Source: Neoroseomonas soli (GTDB taxonomy: Bacteria; Pseudomonadota; Alphaproteobacteria; Acetobacterales; Acetobacteraceae). From it: a stretch of DNA of 64,000 nucleotides. A program made the position numbers and the translations under genes. The stretch lies in contig NZ_JAAEDM010000017.1 in assembly GCF_018129065.1 (NCBI RefSeq), positions 1 to 64,000 on the forward strand, in the 5' to 3' direction. Under the pieces are notes generated by a model that worked only from the letters and a program-made list of their open reading frames with translations, ran no database searches and was not told the DNA's origin. Of this stretch, positions 16,332-24,348 are shown in pieces; position 1 is the stretch's first letter; each line of letters opens with the position of its first letter.

Positions 16332-17459
16332 ATGAACCGTCGCACGCTCCTTCTCCTCAGCGGCGCCGCGGTGGTCGCGGTCGGCGGCGCGATGCTGCTG
16401 ACGCCCGCGGACCAGCCGCCGCCTTCTCCCGCTGGCGCGGCGCTGGCCTTCCGCGGCCTTGCGCAGCGCCTGCAATCGGCCGCGAAGATCGAGGCGAAGC
16501 GCCACGATGGCACGCTCGAAATCACCCGCCGTGGCGAGACCTGGGTGCTGCCCGCCAAGGGCGGCTATCCGGTGCGGCAGGAGAAGGTGCGCGAGTTGCT
16601 CACCGGCCTGACCGAACTCCGCCTGACCGAGCCGCGCACGGCGAATCCGGAAATGCTCGACCGCCTCGGCCTGGAAGACCCGGCCCGCGACGGCGCCACC
16701 TCCACCCTGCTGCGCGTGCTCGACGCGCAGGGCGGGGTGATTGCGGAACTGGTCATCGGCCGCCGCCGGGTCCGCACCCAGGGCAATGTGCCGGAAAGCG
16801 CCTATGTGCGCCGGCCCGGCGAGAACCAGGCCTGGCTCGCCGAAGGCCGCATCCCGGTGGATGCCGACCCGCAGCTCTGGCTCGACCGCGACATCGCCAA
16901 CCTGCCGCGCGAGCGCGTGCGCCGCGTCGCGATCTCCCGCACCGGCGCGCCGCCGCTGGTGCTGACGCGCAGCGCCGACGCCGACGCGAAGCTGCAACTG
17001 GCCGAACCCGCCGACGCCCCTCCCACCGACGAAACCGCCCTCGACGAGGTCGGCCGCGCCTTCGAATTCCTCACCTTCCTCGACGTGAAGCCCGAGGCCG
17101 AGATCCCCGGCGAGGCGCTGGGCGAGACGCGCTTCGAGCTTTCCGACAACCTCGCCGTCGTCGTGCGCCCGCGCAAGGACGGGGAGACGATCTGGATCAC
17201 CCTCGCCGCCGAGGGCGACGACGAGGCCGCGCGCCTCAATGCCCGCTGGCGCGGCTGGGCCTACCAGGTCGGCCAGTGGAAGGAGAAGGCCTTCGTGCCG
17301 CTGCTCGCCGAGCTGCGCCGGCAGGAGGAACAGCGCACCGAACCCGCGGACGAAGCGCCGGAACAGCCAGCCGGCGCGACGGATGCGCCACCCCCGGCCC
17401 CGCAGGCCCCCGCCGCGGCGCAGGACACCCCCGCCGAAGCCCCGCGCCCGCCGCAGTGA
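16332..17459 (+). CDS. DUF4340 domain-containing protein
   Basis: 375 aa; ATG preceded by GAGGAGGAG. The N-terminal anchor (RRTLLLLSGAAVVAVGGAMLL) is followed by the DUF4340 region: GTLEITRRGETWVLPAKGGYPVRQEKVRELLTGLTELRLTEP, then LGLEDP and a repeated beta-rich module. The last ~45 residues are a Pro/Ala/Glu-rich low-complexity tail. DUF4340 proteins co-occur with GldG homologues and are thought to be periplasmic partners of that transporter. No catalytic motif is visible. Its stop overlaps the Nudix GTG start. Confidence 0.85.
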   Translation: MNRRTLLLLSGAAVVAVGGAMLLTPADQPPPSPAGAALAFRGLAQRLQSAAKIEAKRHDGTLEITRRGETWVLPAKGGYPVRQEKVRELLTGLTELRLTEPRTANPEMLDRLGLEDPARDGATSTLLRVLDAQGGVIAELVIGRRRVRTQGNVPESAYVRRPGENQAWLAEGRIPVDADPQLWLDRDIANLPRERVRRVAISRTGAPPLVLTRSADADAKLQLAEPADAPPTDETALDEVGRAFEFLTFLDVKPEAEIPGEALGETRFELSDNLAVVVRPRKDGETIWITLAAEGDDEAARLNARWRGWAYQVGQWKEKAFVPLLAELRRQEEQRTEPADEAPEQPAGATDAPPPAPQAPAAAQDTPAEAPRPPQ

Positions 17460-17893
17460 CCGGGCGCGAATACCCCGACCGCCCCTGGGTCGGCATCGGC
17501 TGCATCGTCTTCAAGGAAGGCCGCGTGCTGCTGGTCCGCCGGGCCAAGCCGCCGCGCCTGGGCCAATGGTCGCTGCCCGGCGGCGCCCAACATGTCGGCG
17601 AGCGCGCCGAGGAAGCCGCCCGCCGCGAATTGCGGGAGGAAGCCGGCATCGAGGTCGGCCGCATGGCACTCGCCATCGTGGTGGACGCGATCACCCGCGA
17701 CGAGGTGGGCCGCGCGCTCTATCATTACACGATCGTTGATTTCGCCGCCGAATGGCTCTCGGGCGAGGCACGCGCCGACGACGACGTCAGTGCGGTCGCC
17801 TGGGCCGAGCCGGGCGAACTGGCCGCCTACGACCTGACCCCGCAGACGCATGAGGCGATCGCCGCGGCGCGGCGAGCACTCTCCGCCACGTAG
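17456..17893 (+). CDS. Nudix hydrolase
   Basis: 145 aa, GTG start overlapping the DUF4340 stop (GTGA). The complete Nudix box starts at GGAQHVGERAEEAARREL and continues REEAGIEV, matching GX5EX7REUXEEXGU. The N-terminal strand VGIGCIVFKEGRVLLVRRAKPPRLGQWSLPGG resembles the ADP-ribose/NADH pyrophosphatase-like group. It cleaves a nucleoside diphosphate linked to another moiety; the substrate cannot be read from the sequence. The tight coupling to the Gld-type operon is probably positional rather than functional. Confidence 0.9.
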   Translation: MTGREYPDRPWVGIGCIVFKEGRVLLVRRAKPPRLGQWSLPGGAQHVGERAEEAARRELREEAGIEVGRMALAIVVDAITRDEVGRALYHYTIVDFAAEWLSGEARADDDVSAVAWAEPGELAAYDLTPQTHEAIAAARRALSAT

Positions 17894-18208
17894 CCAGCGG
17901 TTCCCGCGCCGCGTAGGGACGTTTCGCCGGGCGGCGGTGCCCCAGCGTGCGTCCCTCCCCGTTGCCCCGACGCACGGGGACGTTGCCGGTCGCTCGATCA
18001 CGCGCGGTCCTGGCTCCCACGCACCGGCGCTCCGGTTCGGGTTCCTTGCGTGACGCCGCCTGCCCCCCGCTGCGCCAATGCGTGCCGCCGCTGCCACCTG
18101 CGGATGCAACCGCCGCGCTGCCTGCCTCCCTCGGATGCGCTCCTGGGCTTTTCGGACGGGCGCCGAGGCGTCAGTCTGCGGCCCCTTTTCACCATGCGAG
18201 GAAAGCAA
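17894..18208. other. 315-bp intergenic stretch, no gene recognised
   Basis: No credible coding sequence or terminator. GGGACGTT occurs twice (about 17917 and 17979), and CTCCGGTTCGGGTTCC near 18030 recalls the REP-like repeat upstream of secDF. A promoter for the following receptor gene probably lies here, but I cannot place it. Confidence 0.4.
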
Positions 18209-19222
18209 ATGCTCCAGACCACGCGCCTCCGACGTCGAACTGCCCTTCTCGCCGGTGCCGGCCTGCTCGCCGCGCCCGCTGTCGCCCGTGCCCAGCCACT
18301 CGCCGGCGGCCGCCCCGTCCGCGTCATCGTCCCCTTCCCGCCCGGCGGCGCCATCGACATCACCGGCCGCCTGCTCGCCGAACGGCTCGGCCAGGTGCTC
18401 GGCCAGACGGTGGTGGTCGAGAACCGTGCCGGCGCCGGCGGCCTGATCGGCGCCGATGCCATCGCCAAGGGCGACAAGGACGGCAGCGTCATCGGCTTGC
18501 TCGGCGTCACCATGTTCAGCGCCATGCCCTTCATGCACAGCCGCATGCCCTTCGACCCGCAGAAGGACCTGGTGCCGGTCACGCAGATCACCGACGGCGC
18601 GCTGCTCTGCGTCGTGAACGCGGACACGGCGCGGCGGCGCGGCTGGACGGACTTCCGCGCCCTGATCCAGTGGTCGCGCGCGAACCCCGAGCAGGTGAAG
18701 ATGGGCTCCTCGGGGACCGCCACCTCCTCCCACCTCAACATCGCCGCGATCAACCGCTTCGCGAACGCGCAGATCCTGCATGTGCCCTATCGCGGCGGCG
18801 CACCTGCCATCAACGACGTGCTGGCCGGCAACATCGACATGATGTTCGACGTCATGCCCGCGCTGATGACGCATGTGGAAAGCGGGAAGTTCAAGGCGCT
18901 CGCCGTCTCCAGCGCCAATCGCCTGCCCATCCTCCCCGACATCCCCGGCATGAAGGAGTTCGCGGACCTGGGCCTCGGCAACCATGCGCTCGAGCCCTGG
19001 AACCTGATCGCCACGGCCGGCGGCACGCCGGAACCGATCGTGCAGCGCCTGTTCGAGGCCATCCGCACCGTCGGCCAGCAGCGCGAGTTCGTGGAGCGCC
19101 TGCGCCCCCTCGGCTACGGCAGCGTCGTCAGCGAGAGCCCGGCCGCCCTCGTGCAGCGGGTTCGGCAGGAGACGCCGCGCTGGCGGGAGATCGTCGAGAT
19201 CTCGGGCGCGCGCCTGGACTGA
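18209..19222 (+). CDS. Bug/TctC-family tripartite tricarboxylate transporter receptor
   Basis: 337 aa; ATG 18209 preceded by GAGGAAA. Tat-like signal RLRRRTALLAGAGLLAAPAVARAQ, then the Bug signature: RPVRVIVPFPPGGAIDITGRLLAERLGQVLGQTVVVENRAGAGG, the glycine-rich loop, and HVPYRGGAPAINDVLAGNIDMMFD. Bug proteins are periplasmic receptors for carboxylates and amides, normally feeding TctA/TctB. No tctA or tctB is nearby, so it is an orphan receptor. It stands as its own unit, closed by an intrinsic terminator whose stem begins within the stop codon. Confidence 0.93.
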   Translation: MLQTTRLRRRTALLAGAGLLAAPAVARAQPLAGGRPVRVIVPFPPGGAIDITGRLLAERLGQVLGQTVVVENRAGAGGLIGADAIAKGDKDGSVIGLLGVTMFSAMPFMHSRMPFDPQKDLVPVTQITDGALLCVVNADTARRRGWTDFRALIQWSRANPEQVKMGSSGTATSSHLNIAAINRFANAQILHVPYRGGAPAINDVLAGNIDMMFDVMPALMTHVESGKFKALAVSSANRLPILPDIPGMKEFADLGLGNHALEPWNLIATAGGTPEPIVQRLFEAIRTVGQQREFVERLRPLGYGSVVSESPAALVQRVRQETPRWREIVEISGARLD

Positions 19223-19255
19223 TACGGGCGGCTTCGCCCGTATCCTCCTTGTTTT
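19221..19255 (+). terminator. Intrinsic terminator of the Bug receptor gene
   Basis: 10-bp perfect stem GATACGGGCG / CGCCCGTATC (19221-19230 with 19235-19244) and a 4-nt loop, followed by CTCCTTGTTTT. The first stem bases overlap the TGA stop codon. Confidence 0.85.
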
Positions 19256-19285
19256 GCACGCGGCCGCCCCACCAGCCCCGCGTGC

Positions 19286-19317
19286 CCATACGCCTGGCAA
19301 TGATGCCGGGCGTATGG
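19286..19317. repeat. Nested hairpin in convergent gap
   Basis: Arms CCATACGCC (19286-19294) and GGCGTATGG (19309-19317) enclose a second stem GGCA-ATGA-TGCC. No T-run is present on either side. It lies between the Bug terminator and the 3' end of the convergent oxidoreductase gene and may protect the 3' end of that transcript. Confidence 0.5.
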
Positions 19318-19355
19318 CGCCTCCGGCCGGTTCCCACGCCGCGGGGGCCGGCCGT

Positions 19356-20309
19356 TCAGCCGGCGCGGATGGCGGCTTCGACCGCCAGCGCCACCTTCAG
19401 CGCCCGGCGGCCCGCCGCGCCGTCCACCACGACCGGGGCGCCGTCCAGGCAGGCGGCGACGAAGGCGGCCTGTTCGTGTTCCAGGCTGTCGTGGTCTGTC
19501 CAGGTGCCGCGGTCGATGCCGCTGCCGGGCATGGCCGCCACCGCCTCCGCCCCGCCGCGCCGCAGCACGGCGAGCGAGCGGGCGAGGAAATCGACCGACA
19601 TCTCTCCCTCGGTGCCCAGCACGCGCAGGCGCCGCTCCATCGCCAGCGAGACGCGCGAGGCCGTGAGCATCGCCGCCCGCCCACCGGGGAAGGCGAGCCG
19701 CGCCACGGCGAAGTCCGGCTGGTCCGAGGCGACGGCGGCGCCGACCGCCTCGACCCGCTCCGGCTCCGTGCCGGCCAGTTCGAGCACCAGGTCGATGTCA
19801 TGGATCATGAGGTCGAGGACGACCGAGACATCCAGGCTGCGCGGCCGGAAGGGCGCCGCGCGCACCGCGTCCCAGGACAGCGCCCGGCCGCCGGTGGCGG
19901 CCCCGGTCACGGCGCGGAAGGCGGCGGAGAACCGCTCGATATGCCCGACCTGCAGCACCCGCCCCCGGGCGGCGGCCAGCGCGATCAGCGCATCCGCCTC
20001 CTCCAGCGTCGCCGTGATCGGCTTCTCGATGAAGACATGCCTACCGCTGGCCAGCGCGGCTTCGGCAAGGGCGAAATGAAACCGTGTCGGCGCCGCGACC
20101 ACCAGGGCGTCGGCCGCCGCGATCAGGGCATCGGCCGCCATCGGCGGCGCGCCGACCTCCGTCCCGATGGCCGCGGCCCGCGCCGGGTCCGCATCATGCA
20201 GCCCGACCAGCCGCACGCGCGGGCTGGCGGCTGCCTTCAGGGCATGGAAGCGGCCGAAATGCCCGACCCCGAGGATGCCGAGGGCGAGTCTGCTGTCAGG
20301 GGCGCTCAT
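19356..20309 (-). CDS. Gfo/Idh/MocA-family oxidoreductase
   Basis: 317 aa. N-terminal Rossmann fold with GILGVGHFGRFHA, the conserved EKP motif (FIEKPITATLEEADAL) and the downstream VGHIERFSAAFRA. GHIERF is reminiscent of UDP-GlcNAc 3-dehydrogenases (GnnA type), which make 3-amino-lipid A precursors, but no aminotransferase partner is adjacent. It is therefore left as an NAD(P)-dependent sugar or polyol dehydrogenase. The second domain is a mixed beta-sheet substrate-binding region. Single gene, convergent with the Bug receptor and divergent from secDF. Confidence 0.88.
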   Translation of the reverse strand: MSAPDSRLALGILGVGHFGRFHALKAAASPRVRLVGLHDADPARAAAIGTEVGAPPMAADALIAAADALVVAAPTRFHFALAEAALASGRHVFIEKPITATLEEADALIALAAARGRVLQVGHIERFSAAFRAVTGAATGGRALSWDAVRAAPFRPRSLDVSVVLDLMIHDIDLVLELAGTEPERVEAVGAAVASDQPDFAVARLAFPGGRAAMLTASRVSLAMERRLRVLGTEGEMSVDFLARSLAVLRRGGAEAVAAMPGSGIDRGTWTDHDSLEHEQAAFVAACLDGAPVVVDGAAGRRALKVALAVEAAIRAG

Positions 20310-20316
20310 GGCGGCG

Positions 20317-20390
20317 TCCTAAAGCAGTTCCGGTTCGGGTGGAATCACCCGCGCGGGTGAAGATGCCCGCGAAAACGAGGCTGGAGCGGC
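20317..20390. repeat. REP-like palindromic intergenic repeat
   Basis: A perfect 14-bp palindrome CACCCGCGCGGGTG (20346-20359) is embedded in TTCCGGTTCGGGTGGAATC (20329-20347) and a tail GCGAAAACGAGGCTGGAGC (20370-20388). From memory this resembles an intergenic repeat type common in alphaproteobacteria (a TTCCGGTTC...GAATC hairpin). It lies between the divergent oxidoreductase and secDF genes. Confidence 0.45.
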
Positions 20391-20455
20391 GGCACGCATC
20401 TGGAGGCCCCTCCGGGCCGGAATGGCGGGCATGAAAATCGGCCATCCCGGCGGGG

Positions 20456-20484
20456 TTGCATCCCCTGCCCCCCCTCGCCATTGT
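20456..20484 (+). promoter_or_regulatory. Possible secDF promoter
   Basis: TTGCAT (20456-20461), 17-bp spacer, CATTGT (20479-20484), 34 bp before the ATG. It lies within GGGGTTGCATCCC, shared with the Gld operon upstream region. The -10 box is weak. Confidence 0.3.
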
Positions 20485-20517
20485 CCGCCGCCTGAAACCC
20501 TGGGGTACTGCCTGCCC

Positions 20518-23085
20518 ATGCTTCACTTCGCCCGCTGGAAAACGGTCGGGATCCTGCTGGTCTGCCTGTTCGGGATACTCATCAATGTCCCGAACCTGCT
20601 GCCGCGTTCGGCCTTCCCGGAATGGTTCCCTGCCCGGCAGGTGAGTCTCGGCCTCGACCTGCGGGGCGGATCCTACCTGCTGCTCGAGGTGGACCTGAAC
20701 ACCGTGGTCCGCGAGCGCCTGGACAGCATGGTGGACGGTGCCCGCACCCGGTTGCGCACGGCCAATGTCCGCTACGTGAACCTGTCGGCCGATGGGCCGA
20801 ACCGGCGCATGGGCCTGCGCGTGCTCGACGCGGCCCAGGTGCCCGCGGCGGTCGCCGCCCTGCGCGAGCTCGCGAACCCGGTGACGATGTCCACCGGACA
20901 GCAGGTCCCCGACATCGACGTCGCCAGCGCGCCCGACGGCACCGTCACCGCGACCCTCACCGAGGCCGGCCTGCGCGCCAAGGCCAGCGGCGCGGTCGAG
21001 CAGTCCATCGAGATCGTCCGCCGCCGCATCGACGAAACCGGCGTGGCCGAGGCACTGATCGCCCGCCAGGGCCAGTCCCGCATCCTCGTCACCCTGCCGG
21101 GCGTCGAGGACCCCAACCGCATCAAGGACCTGCTGGGCCGCACGGCCCGCATGACCTTCCACCTGGTCGACGAGACCGCGGCCATGGCGGCCACCCCGCC
21201 GCCCGGCGTGATGTTCCTGACGGGCGAGCGCGAGGGCGAACGCTACGCCGTGCGCCGCCGCGTCGAGGTGGACGGCGCCAACCTGACCAATGCCCGCGCC
21301 GGCCAGGACAGCCGCACCGGCGAATGGGTGGTGAACTTCACCTTCGATTCCGTCGGCACCCGCCGCTTCGCGCAGATCACGCGCGAGAATGTGGGCCGTC
21401 CTTTCGCCGTCGTGCTCGACGAAAAGGTCATCACCGCCCCTGTGATCCGCGAACCGATCATCGGCGGTCAGGGCCAGATCAGCGGCAACTTCAACGCGCG
21501 TTCGGCCAACGACCTCGCGGTGCTGCTGCGCGCCGGCGCCCTGCCCGCGCCACTGACGGTGGTCGAGGAACGTACGGTCGGGCCCGAACTGGGTGCCGAC
21601 GCCATCCGCGCGGGCGTGATCTCGCTGGCGGCCGGCACGGTGCTGGTCTTCCTCTACATGGGCCTCGCCTACGGCCTGCTGGGCTGGTTCGCCAACATCG
21701 CCCTGCTGTTCAACATCGTCCTGCTGCTCTCGGGCATGACGCTGCTGGAAGCGACGATGACCCTGCCGGGCATCGCGGGCATCGTGCTCACGCTCGGCAC
21801 CGCGCTCGACGCCAACATCCTGATCAACGAGCGCATACGCGAGGAAGTCCGCAACGGACGAACGCCGATCAATGCGCTGGAGGCCGGCTACACCAAGGCG
21901 TCCGGCACCATCATGGACTCGAACCTGACCAACCTGATCGCCATGGCCTGCCTCTACGGCTTCGGCTCGGGGCCGGTGAAGGGCTTCGCGGTCACGGTGG
22001 CGATCGGCACGGTCGTGCAGATGTGGACGGCCACGGTGCTGACCAGGCTCTTCGTCTCCTGGTGGTACAAGCGGACGCGCCCGAAGGAATTGCCGGTCTT
22101 CCAGCGGCCGGGCCTGTCGCTGTACGAGCGCCTGCGCCGGCCGCTCTTCCGCATCTTCCCGGACGGCACCCGCATTCCCTTCATGCGGGCGGCGCGGATG
22201 GGGCTGATCGGCTCTGCGCTGCTCTCCACCGCCTCGATCGCCATCGCCTTCTATCCGGGCCTGGAGAAGGGCATCGACTTCAAGGGCGGCATCGAGATGG
22301 AGGTCCGCACCCCCGCCGCCGGCGACATCGCCGCGCTGCGCGGCGCGGTCGGTGGGCTGAACCTCGGCGATGCCACCATCCTGCAGTTCGGCGACCACTC
22401 CACCTTCGCCATCCGCCTGCCCGCCCAGGGCGACGAGGGCGCGGTGCAGGCGGCGGTGAACTCCGTGCGCGGCGCGCTGGAGCAGGTCGCCCCCGGCACG
22501 CGCGTCCTGCGCGTGGAGGCGGTCGGCAACCGCGTCTCGGATGAGCTCTTCATCGGCGGATTGATGGCCCTCGGCCTCTCGTTCCTGGCGATGCTCGTCT
22601 ACATCTGGGTGCGGTTCGAATGGGAGTTCGGCATCGCCGCGGTCGTCACGCTGATCCTCGACGTGACCAAATCCATCGGAATCATGGTCCTGTTCCAGAT
22701 CGAGTTCAATCTGACGACCATCGCCGGCATCCTGACCGTCGTCGGCTTCAGCGCGAACGACAAGGTCGTGGTGTTCGACCGCATGCGGGAGAACCTGCGG
22801 AAGTTCAAGACGATGCCGCTCGAGCAACTCGTCGACCTGTCGATCAACGAGACGATGAACCGCACCCTCGGCACCTCCATGACGCTGCTGCTCTCCGCCG
22901 TGCCGCTGGCGCTGTTCGGCGGCGACACGCTCTCGGGCTTCGCCTGGGTGCTGATCGCCGGCATCGTCATCTCGGCCGGGTCGTCGGTGTTCATCGCAGC
23001 GCCGATCGTGCTGTTCACGGGACGGAAGCGGCTGCGGCGGGACGAACCCGCGGCGGCACCGGCGGGCGGGAAGCCGGCGCAGTAA
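20518..23085 (+). CDS. secDF: Fused protein translocase subunit SecDF
   Basis: 855 aa single polypeptide. The SecD half (about 1-520) has an N-terminal membrane helix, the D1 motif VSLGLDLRGGSYLLLEV, the P1 periplasmic domain, and LGTALDANILINERIREEVRNG. The SecF half (from about residue 560) has GIDFKGGIEMEV and VVGFSANDKVVVFDRMRENLRKF, and it ends in a basic tail. SecDF uses proton motive force to pull preproteins out of the SecYEG channel. In many proteobacteria secD and secF are separate genes; here they are joined without a gap. No yajC precedes it. The start at 20518 matches the SecD N-terminus; an in-frame ATG at 20422 adds no conserved sequence. Confidence 0.96.
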   Translation: MLHFARWKTVGILLVCLFGILINVPNLLPRSAFPEWFPARQVSLGLDLRGGSYLLLEVDLNTVVRERLDSMVDGARTRLRTANVRYVNLSADGPNRRMGLRVLDAAQVPAAVAALRELANPVTMSTGQQVPDIDVASAPDGTVTATLTEAGLRAKASGAVEQSIEIVRRRIDETGVAEALIARQGQSRILVTLPGVEDPNRIKDLLGRTARMTFHLVDETAAMAATPPPGVMFLTGEREGERYAVRRRVEVDGANLTNARAGQDSRTGEWVVNFTFDSVGTRRFAQITRENVGRPFAVVLDEKVITAPVIREPIIGGQGQISGNFNARSANDLAVLLRAGALPAPLTVVEERTVGPELGADAIRAGVISLAAGTVLVFLYMGLAYGLLGWFANIALLFNIVLLLSGMTLLEATMTLPGIAGIVLTLGTALDANILINERIREEVRNGRTPINALEAGYTKASGTIMDSNLTNLIAMACLYGFGSGPVKGFAVTVAIGTVVQMWTATVLTRLFVSWWYKRTRPKELPVFQRPGLSLYERLRRPLFRIFPDGTRIPFMRAARMGLIGSALLSTASIAIAFYPGLEKGIDFKGGIEMEVRTPAAGDIAALRGAVGGLNLGDATILQFGDHSTFAIRLPAQGDEGAVQAAVNSVRGALEQVAPGTRVLRVEAVGNRVSDELFIGGLMALGLSFLAMLVYIWVRFEWEFGIAAVVTLILDVTKSIGIMVLFQIEFNLTTIAGILTVVGFSANDKVVVFDRMRENLRKFKTMPLEQLVDLSINETMNRTLGTSMTLLLSAVPLALFGGDTLSGFAWVLIAGIVISAGSSVFIAAPIVLFTGRKRLRRDEPAAAPAGGKPAQ

Positions 23086-23128
23086 AAAAGAAAGCCCCGG
23101 GGGAGAGAACTCCCCCGGGGCTTTTTTT
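23080..23128. terminator. Bidirectional intrinsic terminator
   Basis: A 15-bp stem (23091-23105 with 23110-23124, core GCCCCGGGGGAG) and loop AGAA. The plus strand continues CTTTTTTTG and the minus strand CTTTCTTTTTTACTG, so it ends both secDF and the convergent alcohol dehydrogenase operon. Confidence 0.92.
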
Positions 23129-23178
23129 GTCTGTCACCAACGGTCGCCGGCGCGAAACGCCGGCCCATCCTGCGACTG

Positions 23179-24348
23179 TCAGCCCTGCCAGGCGCGCCGG
23201 TAGAGGGCGACGATCTCCCCGGCCGAAGGGACGGCCGGGTTGTTGGCCGGGGAGCCGCTGGCGAGCGCCTGTTCCGCCATGGTGGGCAGCAGGCCGTCCC
23301 ACTTCGCCGGGTCGATGCCAAAGGCGCCAGGCGTGGGCACGGCGAGATCGCGGTTCAGGTCGCGCAACTCCTGCAGCAGCTTCGCGCCTGCCGACTGGTC
23401 GCCTTCCGCAGCGGTCGCCACCCCCATCGCGCGCGCGGCCTCCGCATAGCGCGGCAGCGCGGCGTTCAGGCTGAACTCCGTCACCGCCGGCAGCAGCATC
23501 GCGTTGGAAAGCCCGTGCGGCACATGGAAATGCGCGCCGATCGGCCGCGACATGCCATGCACCAGCGCCACCGAGGAATTGCTGAACGCGATCCCCGCCA
23601 GCGTCGCACCCTTCATCATCGCCGCGCGCGCAACGGCGTTGGACGGCTCGCGATAGACCGTCCGCAGGTTCGGCGCGATCAGCCGCATGGCGCGCAGCGC
23701 GTATTCGTCGGCCTCGTCATTCGCGCGCTTGGAAACGAAGGCCTCCAGCGCATGGGTCAGGCTGTCGATGCCGGTATCCGCCGTGGTGCGCGGCGGCACG
23801 CTGAAGGTCAGTTCGAAATCCACCACCGCCGCCAATGGCAGCGCGCCGAGCCCCGCGATCAGCATCTTCTCGTCGCGCTCGGCGTCGGTGATGACGGTGA
23901 AGCGCGTCGCCTCGCTGCCCGTGCCCGCCGTGGTGGGAATGCAGATCACCGGCAGCGCCCCGCGGTTCGCCTGCGCCGGCACCTTGAAGTCGCGCATCTT
24001 CGCGCCCGGCGCCGCCGCGCCGAGGATCGCCATGGCCTTCGCCGTATCCATCGGGCTGCCGCCGCCGAAGCCCACCAGGCAGTCGTAGTCGCCGGCCTTC
24101 ATCGCCGCGACGCCGGCCTCGATCACCGTGTCGGTCGGGTCGGGCACGGTGTCCGAAAACACGCTCGGCGCGATGCCGGCCGCGCGCAGCGGCGCCAGCG
24201 CCTTCTCGACGGTGCCGGAGGACACCATCCACGGATCCGTCACCACCAGCGGCTTCGACAGGCCGAACTGGCCCAGCACCTCGGCCAGTTTCCCGACCGC
24301 GCCGCCCCCGATCATGAGCAGGCGCGGCGAGACGAAACTCGTAGTCAT
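23179..24348 (-). CDS. Iron-containing alcohol dehydrogenase
   Basis: 389 aa from ATG 24348 (a GTG one codon earlier is possible). ATG overlaps the TGA of the upstream dehydrogenase (TGATG). Group III Fe-ADH features are present: nucleotide loop GGGSPMDTAKAMA, PTTAGTGSE, the metal ligands in DTGIDSLTHALEAF (Asp, His) and HGMSRPIGAHFHVPHGLSNAMLL (two His). It oxidises a primary alcohol or hydroxyacid, or reduces the aldehyde, with NAD(P). Third gene of a receptor / MmsB-like / Fe-ADH operon, which suggests uptake and oxidation of a small hydroxy-organic compound. Confidence 0.93.
   Translation of the reverse strand: MTTSFVSPRLLMIGGGAVGKLAEVLGQFGLSKPLVVTDPWMVSSGTVEKALAPLRAAGIAPSVFSDTVPDPTDTVIEAGVAAMKAGDYDCLVGFGGGSPMDTAKAMAILGAAAPGAKMRDFKVPAQANRGALPVICIPTTAGTGSEATRFTVITDAERDEKMLIAGLGALPLAAVVDFELTFSVPPRTTADTGIDSLTHALEAFVSKRANDEADEYALRAMRLIAPNLRTVYREPSNAVARAAMMKGATLAGIAFSNSSVALVHGMSRPIGAHFHVPHGLSNAMLLPAVTEFSLNAALPRYAEAARAMGVATAAEGDQSAGAKLLQELRDLNRDLAVPTPGAFGIDPAKWDGLLPTMAEQALASGSPANNPAVPSAGEIVALYRRAWQG

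Noticed and set aside
12915-17459. Gliding-motility locus
   Set aside because: Only GldA/F/G-like genes are present; these are widespread in non-gliding bacteria.
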